Made by a program: the position numbers and the translations under genes
From: SZUA-36 sp963753105
Lineage (GTDB): Bacteria > Pseudomonadota > Gammaproteobacteria > Xanthomonadales > SZUA-36
Reading direction: 5' to 3'
Assembly (NCBI GenBank): GCA_963753105.1
Contig: CAVWBD010000001.1
Coordinates: forward strand, 248,001-312,000
DNA length: 64,000 nt
Notes under the pieces: generated by a model
Databases searched by the model: none
Seen by the model: only the letters and a program-made list of their open reading frames with translations
What the model was told of the DNA's origin: nothing
Part shown: positions 19,398 through 28,221 of the stretch, one piece after another
How the letters are laid out: each line of letters begins with the position of its first letter
How positions within the stretch are numbered: position 1 is the first letter of the stretch

Positions 19398-21290
19398 ATG
19401 AGCTTTTTTACTGAACTGAGCAGACGCAACGTATTCAAGGTGGGTATTGCATATGCAGTATCTGCTTGGGTTTTGCTGCAAATCGTTGACCTGGTGTTGG
19501 AAAACATCGCTGCACCGGAATGGGTGATGCAGGTCTTCATGCTTGCCGTGGCAATTGGGTTCCCCATTGCATTGCTATTTGCCTGGGCGTTCGAGATGAC
19601 ACCAGACGGTATCAGGCTGGAAAAAGATGTTGATAAGACCCAGTCCATAACCCAGAAAACCGGGCAGAGAATCACCCGCAATACCGCTATCGCCCTGGGC
19701 ATTGCCGTTATCCTGTTGCTGGTCGACAGGTTCTGGCAGCCTGCGGATGCCGGGCCGCCGCCAGTTTCAGATGCCACCAAAAGCACCGTTTCCACCGCAC
19801 CAGCCGCAAAACCGGAAGAAATATCCATCGCCGTACTGCCTTTTGTCGATATGAGCCCGGAAGGTGACCAGGCCTACTTTGCCGATGGCATTTCCGAAGA
19901 AATCCTCAACGTGCTGGTTAAGACCCATAGCCTGAAGGTGGCTGGCAGAACCTCTTCATTCCAGTTCCGTGGCCGTAACGAGGACCTGCGAACCATCGGC
20001 GAAGCGCTCGGTGTTGATAACATCCTGGAAGGTTCAATCCGCAAGGCCAGCAACCGTGTGCGAATTACAGCTCAATTGGTTACTGCTAATGACGGTTTCC
20101 ATCTCTGGTCCGAAACTTATGACCGAGAGCTAACCGACATTTTTGCCATCCAGGACGAGATTGCGCGTTCCATTACCGATGCGCTGGCCATTGAACTCAA
20201 GCTGGCTGATAACGAAGAAAGCCTGGTATCGGTCAGCACCCAAAACATGGAAGCCTATGACCGTTACCTGGAAGCGCGTGGCCTGATCGCCCAACGTCTC
20301 GACTTCCCGCGTACCATGGCCCTGCTTAACGAAGCCACCCAAATGGATCCGGATTTTGCCGAGGGCTGGGCTGCTAATGCACAGGCCCATTCCCTGTCCA
20401 TCTATTACCTGGATGTCGACCGTGACGAAACCAAAAACACGGCTGAAGCCATGGCGCTCAAGGCGTTGGAGCTTGATCCGGATCTTTCAATGGCCCATTC
20501 GGTGCTGGGCGACATTTACCGGGACCGTTACCAGTGGGAAAAGGCCAGAAAGAGTTACCTGCATGCCCTGTCCCTGAACCCGGATGAAATAGAGGCCAAT
20601 GAGCAATATACGCAAATGCTCTGGCGTGCCAGCTATTTTGATGAAGCACTCAAATACAGCTCAAGAGCCACCGATCTTGATCCGCTATCCTGGCTGAACC
20701 TGACCGTGCACGCCGGACTGCGCTATGCATCAGGTGACCGCACCGGTGGCTGGCGCGATATACAACGGGCGATGACCACCGGCAGCGGCGGAAGTCGTCA
20801 GGATTTCCCATTGCGGCATGCCATTCATATGTCCATCAGTGACGGTGAAATTGAGCGTGCTATCGAATTGACCAAATCACTCTCCACAACCGATTGGTCA
20901 CTGTCGGGCGGCGCTGAAGCAAAGGCTTATTACGATCAATTGATTCCAAACTTAAGCTCAAGGGAAAATACCCTGGCATTTCTCGCGGCACAGCTTGATC
21001 AATCCCTCTCACTAGGATTTGCCAGCCCCTGGGCAACCGACATATTTTGGGCCGCCCACTACGGTGACTACGAACTGGCTGAAAAAATCATGGAACAGGG
21101 CACTCTGCTCGACGAGAAACTGGGTGTTCTCGATGCGACCTGGTTTAACTACCCGATTACAAATCCCCTGCATAATTCCACGCCCTACAAAAACCTGGTG
21201 CGAAGAATCGGCCTGGATGACTTCTGGCGTGAAAACGGCTTCCCGATCAATTGCAGACCAATTGGAGAAGATGATTTTGCCTGTAACTAA
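19398..21290 (+). CDS. Membrane-anchored TolB-like/TPR protein, array copy 8
   Basis: 630 aa. Module MSFFTELSRRNVFKVGIAYAV, closest to copy 7 in having RNVFKVG and DLV(L/I)EN, which suggests copies 7 and 8 derive from one duplication. TolB-like domain at about 145-275 (SIAVLPFVDMS, YFADGISEEILNVLVK, GRTSSFQFRG, LEGSIRK, HLWSETYDREL). TPR units follow, including LSMAHSVLGDIYRDRYQWEK. It ends with the cysteine tail FWRENGFPINCRPIG then FACN, shared with copies 2 and 3. 45 bases separate it from copy 7. Confidence 0.92.
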   Translation: MSFFTELSRRNVFKVGIAYAVSAWVLLQIVDLVLENIAAPEWVMQVFMLAVAIGFPIALLFAWAFEMTPDGIRLEKDVDKTQSITQKTGQRITRNTAIALGIAVILLLVDRFWQPADAGPPPVSDATKSTVSTAPAAKPEEISIAVLPFVDMSPEGDQAYFADGISEEILNVLVKTHSLKVAGRTSSFQFRGRNEDLRTIGEALGVDNILEGSIRKASNRVRITAQLVTANDGFHLWSETYDRELTDIFAIQDEIARSITDALAIELKLADNEESLVSVSTQNMEAYDRYLEARGLIAQRLDFPRTMALLNEATQMDPDFAEGWAANAQAHSLSIYYLDVDRDETKNTAEAMALKALELDPDLSMAHSVLGDIYRDRYQWEKARKSYLHALSLNPDEIEANEQYTQMLWRASYFDEALKYSSRATDLDPLSWLNLTVHAGLRYASGDRTGGWRDIQRAMTTGSGGSRQDFPLRHAIHMSISDGEIERAIELTKSLSTTDWSLSGGAEAKAYYDQLIPNLSSRENTLAFLAAQLDQSLSLGFASPWATDIFWAAHYGDYELAEKIMEQGTLLDEKLGVLDATWFNYPITNPLHNSTPYKNLVRRIGLDDFWRENGFPINCRPIGEDDFACN

Positions 21291-21312
21291 CAATACCTTT
21301 ATGGGATCTTGA

Positions 21313-23118
21313 ATGAGCTTTTTTGAAGAACTCAAACGCCGTAATGTCTTCCGCGTAGCAATTGGTTACGTCATTACGGCCTGGCTGTTGTTGCAGGTGG
21401 TCGACCTGGTTTTGGAGAACGTTAACGCACCGGACTGGGTCATGCAGGTCTTTATGCTGGCGCTGGCCATTGGCTTTCCGCTGGCGGTTTTCTTTGCCTG
21501 GGCATTCGAGATGACACCGGAAGGCGTCAAGCGCGAATCCGAAGTTGACCGTTCACAATCCATAGCCCCGCAAACCGGTCGAAAAATGGACCGCAATATC
21601 ATCATAGCGCTGTCCCTCGCGTTGGCTTACTTTGCTTATGACAAGTTTTTTGCTTCAGCACCGGACAGCTTGCCTCAATCAACTCCGCCAACCAGTGTGG
21701 CTGTTGAGAGAACAGCAGTGCCGGTCACATCACCGACACCCAATCCGGGTGAAAAATCTGTTGCCGTACTGCCATTCGTCAATATGAGCGACGACGCGGA
21801 GAACGAATATTTCTCCGATGGTATTTCTGAGGAACTCCTCAACGTGCTGGTGCGGGTAAAAGGCCTGCGCGTCCCATCACGCACATCTTCGTTCACGTTC
21901 AAGGGCAGCAGCAAAAAGCTGGCGGAAATCGGCGAGGAATTACAGGTCGATCACATCCTTGAAGGCAGTGTGCGCAAATCCGGCGACCGTATCCGTGTCA
22001 CCGCGCAGTTGATTGAAGTAAATACCGATACGCACCTGTGGTCAGAGACCTTTACACGGCAACTGGATGACATCTTCGCGGTGCAGGATGAAATCGCCCA
22101 GGCCATCGTCAGTGCGCTCAAGGTCACATTGAACAGTGGTGAACAGACACCGATCCAGACACGCTCGACCGACAGTATCGAGGCCTACAACAAGTACCTG
22201 CTCGGCCGGCACTTGTGGAATCAGCGTGGACATAAATCTTTAATTGCTGCAACCAAACCACTGAACGAAGCGGTAACTATAGATACCAATTACGGTCAGG
22301 CCTGGTCAGCCCTGGCAGATGCCTATGCGCTGATACCGGAGTACGGTGCAGGATCAGTTGATCAATACATACCACTGGCCCACGAAGCCATTGAAAGAGC
22401 GCTGGCTATCAATCCGGAATCCGCCCGGGCGTTAACCACCTCTGCCTATATTAAATTCATGTATGACTATGATTTTGAGGGTGCTCACGCTGACATTGAA
22501 AAAGCCATTCAAATCGACCCGGGATATGCCACTGCACACCAATGGTACGGTGAGTTATTGGCCGTAGAACGTCAGTTCGATGCAGCGCTTGATCAACTCA
22601 GGCTGGCCCGAATTGCAGATCCACTGGCGGTGATCGTGCCTCATGTTATGGGTTGGATTTTAATTTTCTCCGATCGCACGGATGAGGCTCATACCTATTA
22701 TGAGCAAACCCTGGAGCTTGACCCGCACTTCATTCCCGCCATCGGTAATTTGAGGATTCTCAACATGGTGACCGGCCGGTATGACCAGGCCCGCGCCCGT
22801 TGCCTGCAACACGCGACCGCTACGGGAATTGATCAAACGACTCTGCTGGCCGTAATCGATGCGCTTGAAAACCCGGAACTGATTGGCAAAGCGCTAAGCC
22901 TCATAGAGCAGGATCCTGCCATGCCGCACGGCGCGCTTGGCAAAGCCTCATACCTGATGATGTTGAACGAGCCGGAACTGGCACTCGACAATCTTGAAAT
23001 AGGGTTCGCGAAAAGCGATGGCTATATGGTTCACATGAATCGTATGAATATTTACGACCCCTTGCGTGAAAACCCGCGTTTCCAGGCATTGCTGGCAAAA
23101 ATGAACATGTGGCCATGA
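21313..23118 (+). CDS. Membrane-anchored TolB-like/TPR protein, array copy 9
   Basis: 601 aa, the last copy. Module MSFFEELKRRNVFRVAIGYVI. The linker is rich in S/T/P (about 115-148), then a TolB-like domain at about 150-275 (SVAVLPFVNMS, YFSDGISEELLNVLVRVKGL, SRTSSFTFKG), whose wording is closest to copies 2 and 3. TPR units follow and the protein ends LRENPRFQALLAKMN, the plain TPR-type end also seen in copy 1. The cysteine tail is absent. It starts 22 bases after copy 8; about 100 bases without a clear terminator follow. Confidence 0.92.
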   Translation: MSFFEELKRRNVFRVAIGYVITAWLLLQVVDLVLENVNAPDWVMQVFMLALAIGFPLAVFFAWAFEMTPEGVKRESEVDRSQSIAPQTGRKMDRNIIIALSLALAYFAYDKFFASAPDSLPQSTPPTSVAVERTAVPVTSPTPNPGEKSVAVLPFVNMSDDAENEYFSDGISEELLNVLVRVKGLRVPSRTSSFTFKGSSKKLAEIGEELQVDHILEGSVRKSGDRIRVTAQLIEVNTDTHLWSETFTRQLDDIFAVQDEIAQAIVSALKVTLNSGEQTPIQTRSTDSIEAYNKYLLGRHLWNQRGHKSLIAATKPLNEAVTIDTNYGQAWSALADAYALIPEYGAGSVDQYIPLAHEAIERALAINPESARALTTSAYIKFMYDYDFEGAHADIEKAIQIDPGYATAHQWYGELLAVERQFDAALDQLRLARIADPLAVIVPHVMGWILIFSDRTDEAHTYYEQTLELDPHFIPAIGNLRILNMVTGRYDQARARCLQHATATGIDQTTLLAVIDALENPELIGKALSLIEQDPAMPHGALGKASYLMMLNEPELALDNLEIGFAKSDGYMVHMNRMNIYDPLRENPRFQALLAKMNMWP

Positions 23119-23219
23119 GTGCATGAATTGATGCATGTCATTGAGGCGAAACAGTCTGGTTCGTAGAATAAAAGACGAAATAACAAAGTCTAAATTCCTG
23201 CAGGTTTACCGAAGAGTAC

Positions 23220-23618
23220 ATGCGTATTTTTGATATTTACCAGCACCCTGAATACGGCAATCAGGCTGTTCGCCGCGGGTTTTCATGGCTGGCATTCCTG
23301 GCGCCATCGGTATGGGCAGTGCGTCGCGGGCTCGGGTATACCACGGTCCTGCTGGTGGTCACGACCACGCTGATGTTTGATATCGCCCAATTTGCCGGTG
23401 CGTGGGTATCCGGTCCCCTCAGCCAGTTTCTGTTACTGGCCGGTCTCGTTATCCTGTTTGGCATCAAGCCGGGATTTTCCGGTTACCGCTGGCACGCACG
23501 TGTTCTGAAAGAAGAGAAGTTCTCTTTCCAGTGTACTGTTGCCGCTGAAAGCCGCCGCAAGGCACTTGAAGCAGCCAATGACGATAATTACCGAAAAGAT
23601 ATCAACGTAGCCGTTTAA
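23220..23618 (+). CDS. DUF2628-like small membrane protein
   Basis: 132 aa. The start MRIFDIYQHPEYGNQAVRRGFSW followed by AFLAPSVWAVRRGLG matches the DUF2628 pattern of a short soluble lead, the GFSW motif and hydrophobic segments (here about 42-62 and 67-82). The C-terminus is charged (RRKALEAANDD). Function is unknown. It lies on the same strand as the TPR array, 100 bases after it, and converges on the gene at 23643. Only weak ribosome-site support (GAAGAG). Confidence 0.65.
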   Translation: MRIFDIYQHPEYGNQAVRRGFSWLAFLAPSVWAVRRGLGYTTVLLVVTTTLMFDIAQFAGAWVSGPLSQFLLLAGLVILFGIKPGFSGYRWHARVLKEEKFSFQCTVAAESRRKALEAANDDNYRKDINVAV

Positions 23619-23642
23619 GGGGAAACAACAGGGATTGAAATC

Positions 23643-24062
23643 CTAATATTCCCCGGTCTGGTCAACCAGTCTCAATTTGAATTCCCATTTTTTCTGCTTT
23701 GGCAAATACAATCTGATACCTACATTATTGTGTTCATAATCGCGCTCAATCTCCGCTGGTCTGGATTGCTTTATTACTTTTCCGACCGGAGAGATGACAC
23801 GTACCTCGTCAACCTGATCAGGATTAATGGGAATCGAGATAACGATGACATCAGTTTGTGCCCCGCTGGAGCTTGTGCTTTCAACCTCAGCGCCGAGTAC
23901 GTCGCCTACGTACCCGGGCGTGGCCTCGAGCAAGCCGGTTTCGAGTAATGCAGGTTCAGGTGGTGGGGTTGCCTGAACCTCACCAAGATCTGCAGTTGCA
24001 GCAGAACCTGGAAGTAAAAAATGGAGTAATATCAACACGGTATACCATTTTACTCTACTCAT
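23643..24062 (-). CDS. Secreted protein of unknown function
   Basis: 139 aa from the ATG at 24062, which follows a good GGAAAGGA ribosome site and opens a signal peptide (MSRVKWYTVLILL to GSAATA). The mature part has a P/E-rich stretch, then two regions with beta-strand character (DVIVISIPINPDQVDEVRVI; KKWEFKLRLVDQTGEY). I do not recognise the family. It is the last gene on this strand after the CNNM/MgtE group, 135 bases downstream, and may or may not share its transcript. Confidence 0.6.
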   Translation of the reverse strand: MSRVKWYTVLILLHFLLPGSAATADLGEVQATPPPEPALLETGLLEATPGYVGDVLGAEVESTSSSGAQTDVIVISIPINPDQVDEVRVISPVGKVIKQSRPAEIERDYEHNNVGIRLYLPKQKKWEFKLRLVDQTGEY

Positions 24063-24197
24063 CGCAATTTTCCTTTCCCGAAGTGAACAGTGCATTTGCA
24101 TAAGGACCGAAGTGTGTTTTGCATTGGTTTTGTCGGTTCGTAAGCTGCAATAAGTTCGGCGCTTCTGCCACGATCGTGCGCAATCCATAACCAACCA

Positions 24198-25202
24198 TCA
24201 AATTCCCCGCAGCAAGCGTCCCAGCAAGTCCGCCCCGGTTACGATCCGCCTGGTTTGCTCGGTCCACAACAGTACTACATCCTTGGCAATCGCCTGGTCG
24301 CTCGACTGCTCCATGCCCTTGCGCAGATCAGCAATGATAAACCCCAGCGGCCTCTCCGGGTCCTCGATAAGAATCGGCCGGTGGCAATAGTGATAGGCGT
24401 CCACCGGTCCAGAATCAGCCAGCACCATCCGCAGATAGGCATCCGCATCCAGGATGAGTCTTGGTAAACCGTTCAAGTCCACCAGGATCACCCATTTCAT
24501 TTCGGAAGCATTGACATCTTTAATGAACTGCTCGTAACCCGCCTCCCCCTCCCCGGGAATTACCGGCAGGTCGACCTTGCATTCCAATCTGATCACGCTG
24601 GCCAGGTCCACGAGTTCACCCTCTTCCGAGATGGGTATTTCATCGATATCCAGGAAATTCAACGCGCCCTGGCCCTCGATAAAGTCAATTTCCGCCGTTT
24701 CGGACTCAATGTGTTTTTCAATCACACCTTTGAGTTGCTTTTCATGCATGAAAACCATTCCTTCGGCACCCAACCACTGATCCAGCATCCAGGCGCTGGG
24801 TTTGGCAACCGGGTATAGCACGTACTGGTAGAAACGTAATACCGGCGCAAGCAGGGAAGCCATTCTCAACGCGCGCCGTGAGAAATAAGCCTGCGGTGCG
24901 ATCTCGCCGGCAAAGGTAATCAGGACGGTTGAAAATGCAAATGCGGAAACCCCGGCGAGTACCGAATTCGACAACAGTGTCAGCAGAACATTAATGGCGA
25001 CATTGCCCCAAAGTATGGTTGTCAGCAGAAAATTCGAATCACGCCGCATTACCAACACGCTTTCAGCGGCTTCATTTCCTGCACCCGCTTCCGCTTCCAG
25101 CCGCAAACGGCTCAGGCTGAAGAAAGCCAGGTTCAAGCCGGAAAACATGGCTGAATGCGCCAGGCAGATGAAAATGCCGATCCAGGTCAATGTTTGGGTC
25201 AT
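24198..25202 (-). CDS. CNNM/DUF21-domain membrane protein (CorB/CorC-like)
   Basis: 334 aa. The N-terminal half is a CNNM (DUF21) transmembrane domain, with the signature SGLNLAFFSLSRLRLEAEA and hydrophobic helices at about 5-25, 60-80 and 88-108. A cytosolic half with partial CBS-like segments follows (MKWVILVDLNGLPRLILDADAYL). CNNM proteins are linked to Mg2+/Co2+ export or regulation. It has a ribosome site (AAGGAAC) and lies 47 bases downstream of mgtE, so it belongs to the same operon. A metal-transport role is inferred from family and context. Confidence 0.8.
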   Translation of the reverse strand: MTQTLTWIGIFICLAHSAMFSGLNLAFFSLSRLRLEAEAGAGNEAAESVLVMRRDSNFLLTTILWGNVAINVLLTLLSNSVLAGVSAFAFSTVLITFAGEIAPQAYFSRRALRMASLLAPVLRFYQYVLYPVAKPSAWMLDQWLGAEGMVFMHEKQLKGVIEKHIESETAEIDFIEGQGALNFLDIDEIPISEEGELVDLASVIRLECKVDLPVIPGEGEAGYEQFIKDVNASEMKWVILVDLNGLPRLILDADAYLRMVLADSGPVDAYHYCHRPILIEDPERPLGFIIADLRKGMEQSSDQAIAKDVVLLWTEQTRRIVTGADLLGRLLRGI

Positions 25203-25249
25203 GGTTTTTGTTCCTTGTACAAAATAGTTCTTGAAAGCCGGACTTGAAT

Positions 25250-26539
25250 TTACAACAGAAAAGCCAGCAGTGTAGCTGTGCCGAGGAACGAGAAAAATCC
25301 TGCTACATCAGTTACCGTTGTCAGGATAATAGACGATGCAGTGGCAGGATCCTGGCCGGCCCGAGTCAACAGTATGGGCACCACCGCCCCGGAGATACCG
25401 GCCGCGAGCATGGACAGGACCATCGCTACACCGATCACCAGGGCCAACCCGAGCGACTTGCTCCACAAATAGACACCAGCGCCACAGGTAACCGCCAGCA
25501 CCGCGCCGTCCGCCAGACCAACAAGCACTTCTTTGCTCAGTACCTTTTTCCACTCGCGCAAGCCAATTTCCCTCAGGGCGAGCCCGCGCATGGTTACCGC
25601 AAGCGCCTGGGCTCCGGCGTTGCCCGACTGGCCGGCGACGACCGGCAGTAGAATGGCGAGTGCAGTGAATTGCGAGATGATGTCCTCAAACAGCCCAACC
25701 ACCGCGGCAGCGAGAAAAGCGGTCAGCAAGTTGATATGCAACCAGGGCAACCGTTTCCTGACTGCGAAGCCGGCCGAAGATAATGCGCGTTCCTCAGGAT
25801 TGCCGACCATTTTCTGCATGCCGGCTATGGCCACCGCCTTGATAGCGCGGAAAAGACCGCCGTAGCGCACCACGCCCATGAGTTTTCCATCAGCGTCGGT
25901 GACGGGCAATGCATCAAGCCGATACCGCTCCAGCATTTCGACGATCTCCTCCCGCTGATCCAATGCGCTGAGCACCGCTTCGGCCGGATACATGATCCGC
26001 TTCAACGGCGTATCAGCCTCCTCCATGGCCAGGTCCTGTATGTCCACCCGGCCCGCCAACCGGTTTTTTTCATCAGTGACAAAAAGAGAGCGCGCCCGTT
26101 GAACATTCGAACCTCGCAACTCACGCAACGCCTGCTCCACTGTCATGGAGGTCCGGCAAGTAACAAACACACTGTCCATCAGGCGGCCAGCGCTGTTTTC
26201 CGGGAAAGACAGTTGTCGCTCCAGATCCTTGCGCAAGGCCTTGTCCAGGCCAGCCATCACGTTGACCCGTGCTTCCTCGTCAAGCGGCGCCAGCAACACC
26301 ACTGCCAGGCGTGGCGAGGTCAGGTTTAGCACCTCGGCTTTGCGGTCCCCATCCAACGCCGCAAATATTTCACCGGCCCGGCGGGGGGACAAATAATCCA
26401 GCAGAGTCACCAGGGCCTGGTTCTTCAGGCCCTCTATTTCATCAAACTGCTCTTCCAGGGACAAAGATTCAATGACACTGGCCGACTGCGCCGGATGCGA
26501 CATTACATACTCATTCTTGAGCTCTGCCCGGATATTCAT
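25250..26539 (-). CDS. mgtE: MgtE-type magnesium transporter
   Basis: 429 aa. Order of parts: N-domain of MgtE (about 20-135, with PRRAGEIFAALDGDRKAEVLN), a CBS pair (about 140-255, including DALPVTDADGKLMGVVRYG), then five membrane helices. These include LLPVVAGQSGNAGAQALAV and the terminal SSIILTTVTDVAGFFSFLG, which carry the conserved channel residues. It imports Mg2+ in a gated manner in the inner membrane. A strong AGGAGGAG ribosome site precedes the ATG. The start overlaps the end of the upstream MgtE-N/CBS gene by 4 bases. Confidence 0.92.
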   Translation of the reverse strand: MNIRAELKNEYVMSHPAQSASVIESLSLEEQFDEIEGLKNQALVTLLDYLSPRRAGEIFAALDGDRKAEVLNLTSPRLAVVLLAPLDEEARVNVMAGLDKALRKDLERQLSFPENSAGRLMDSVFVTCRTSMTVEQALRELRGSNVQRARSLFVTDEKNRLAGRVDIQDLAMEEADTPLKRIMYPAEAVLSALDQREEIVEMLERYRLDALPVTDADGKLMGVVRYGGLFRAIKAVAIAGMQKMVGNPEERALSSAGFAVRKRLPWLHINLLTAFLAAAVVGLFEDIISQFTALAILLPVVAGQSGNAGAQALAVTMRGLALREIGLREWKKVLSKEVLVGLADGAVLAVTCGAGVYLWSKSLGLALVIGVAMVLSMLAAGISGAVVPILLTRAGQDPATASSIILTTVTDVAGFFSFLGTATLLAFLL

Positions 26540-27351
26540 CTCGAACTCCTCCTGTCAAAAACCAGCACCAGCATGGCTGCCATGAATTCGAAGAACTGTT
26601 TTGAAAGCTCTATGACCGACTGCAGGAAAAGATCACTCTCATCGACGTTTCCCAACCTGCTTTCCAGGCTGGACCTGGAAACATAACCTACCAACTTGCG
26701 ATCGTAGTCAACGACCGGCAGGCTTGTGAGCTGTGCCCATTCTTCGCGGACTTGCAGCGAAGCCTGCGATGCTTTGGCAAATGCCGGCTTTACCGGGATC
26801 AGGAAATCGCCGGCGCGGGCGTCCGGGTCACGATTTCTCAGCAAATAAACCATGTCCAACACACCGCTGACTGTACCGTCTTCACGCAGGACCACGAGTG
26901 GTGCTCCTGGCCCACCGGGTTGCCGCTGGATTTCTGTGAAAATATCCGCCACGGGAGTGGAGTCCAGGATGACCGGCGCGTTTGCCTGCACAAGTTCTCC
27001 GATGGTACCGGGTTGATACTCAACCAGGCGCCGCAATCCACGGCGTTTCGAACGATCTTCGATACTTGCGATCAGGCGCAGCGATCGCTCATGGCTGATG
27101 CGAGCCAGCATGTGCCGCGCGGCATCAACCGAACAACTGCTCAGCCATCCAATGACGACCGCATCTGGCAGACCGTTCAACAGACGGTCAGCGGCTTCCG
27201 TGTTGAGCTTTGCCACCACGACACTTTCAAGGCCGTCGGGAATATCCGTCAAAATACCGACCACGTCTTCTGCGTCGTTGGCAGCTCCGAGCAAATGCGC
27301 AAATCGCGCGGGATCGTCGCTCGCGAAAGCGCTCAGCAGGCGTTTACTCAT
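26536..27351 (-). CDS. Stand-alone MgtE N-domain/CBS protein
   Basis: 271 aa, soluble. Residues about 5-130 look like the superhelical MgtE N-domain (LLNGLPDAVVIGWLSSCSVDAARHMLARI). Residues 135-245 form a CBS pair (DSTPVADIFTEIQ; LTSLPVVDYDRKLVGYVSRSSLE). The transmembrane part is missing although the frame is clean, so this is not a truncation caused by a shift. Coupled by overlap to mgtE downstream and the MscS-like gene upstream, it probably acts as a regulatory or second sensing subunit of the transporter (inference). Confidence 0.75.
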   Translation of the reverse strand: MSKRLLSAFASDDPARFAHLLGAANDAEDVVGILTDIPDGLESVVVAKLNTEAADRLLNGLPDAVVIGWLSSCSVDAARHMLARISHERSLRLIASIEDRSKRRGLRRLVEYQPGTIGELVQANAPVILDSTPVADIFTEIQRQPGGPGAPLVVLREDGTVSGVLDMVYLLRNRDPDARAGDFLIPVKPAFAKASQASLQVREEWAQLTSLPVVDYDRKLVGYVSRSSLESRLGNVDESDLFLQSVIELSKQFFEFMAAMLVLVFDRRSSR

Positions 27352-28123
27352 CTTCAGTATCTTGGCGGTTTTCGATCACGATGACCTCCGCGAATCTGGC
27401 CGCGGGAATGTTCGCCAACCCCTGCGCGGTCAAGAGCACCAGACCGGTGCGGTGAATCTCCTGCACCGCACCCTCAATTCCATCGATCATAAGCCGGTCG
27501 CCGGGTTTATAGCGTTGTAACTCACCCTGGGCCGTAAGGTTGGCCACCAGTGTCCTGGCGCCAAGCGCGAAAGCCAGTCCGAGTCCTGCAAAAAATACGA
27601 AAATGATCACCAGCAAGATTTGGGTCAGGAAGGTCAGATCAAGACCGAGATATTTGAGTGCAGTAATGGCGGCTATGCAGATAAGTATGCCGTAAGCTGC
27701 CCAGGGCAAGGCGTTCTTCTCGGTAACACCGCCCAGGCCACCCAGCAGGCCACGCACCAGCAAACCAAGGAAGTGGCCTAACGACAGGATTCCCACGGCG
27801 ATCAACAATTGAAATGCGAGCCCCAATAATTCGTCAAGCCATTGGATTGGTTCGTCGCCACCCACCACGTGTAGGCCGAGAATAACGGAAGTTACCAGGA
27901 TTCCCCAGAAAACCAGGGCCTGCAGGCCTCGCACAATTGGCGCTGTCAATAGAGACCCCGTCTCCGCTCCCCAGCGCACCGACGACTGATTGATCCAAAC
28001 CACACCGGAATTTACCGCGTGGCGGGCGATCCGGGCGAGTATCCATCCTGCCAGCACCAACAACAGCGCAGCTATTTTAGGAAAATGATCCAACCACCCG
28101 GCAAACATTTCGCTTCCTTCCAT
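27344..28123 (-). CDS. MscS-like membrane protein
   Basis: 259 aa. Helices at about 15-33, 60-85, 95-130, 140-160 and 165-190 are followed by a small MscS beta-domain signature (GRTLVANLTAQGELQRYKPGDRL style; here ALGARTLVANLTAQ, then KPGDRLMIDGIEGAVQEI). It resembles small-conductance mechanosensitive channel relatives that lack the large C-terminal cage. First gene of the four-gene metal-ion group; its end overlaps the next start by 8 bases. Ribosome site GGGAGGA. Ion conductance is inferred. Confidence 0.75.
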   Translation of the reverse strand: MEGSEMFAGWLDHFPKIAALLLVLAGWILARIARHAVNSGVVWINQSSVRWGAETGSLLTAPIVRGLQALVFWGILVTSVILGLHVVGGDEPIQWLDELLGLAFQLLIAVGILSLGHFLGLLVRGLLGGLGGVTEKNALPWAAYGILICIAAITALKYLGLDLTFLTQILLVIIFVFFAGLGLAFALGARTLVANLTAQGELQRYKPGDRLMIDGIEGAVQEIHRTGLVLLTAQGLANIPAARFAEVIVIENRQDTEDE

Positions 28124-28221
28124 GTGTCCTCCCAGGGATTTTATCCACCCAAACTGATAAGAGTGTACACCCTGACCCCGAATATTTGGGCAGGATAATT
28201 ATTTGCCATGATGTTCTCCAT

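Noticed and set aside
7063..23118. TPR array as an assembly duplication
   Set aside because: Copies differ strongly in length and TPR sequence, and only short 5' stretches are near-identical. Repeated assembly of one gene would give identical copies.
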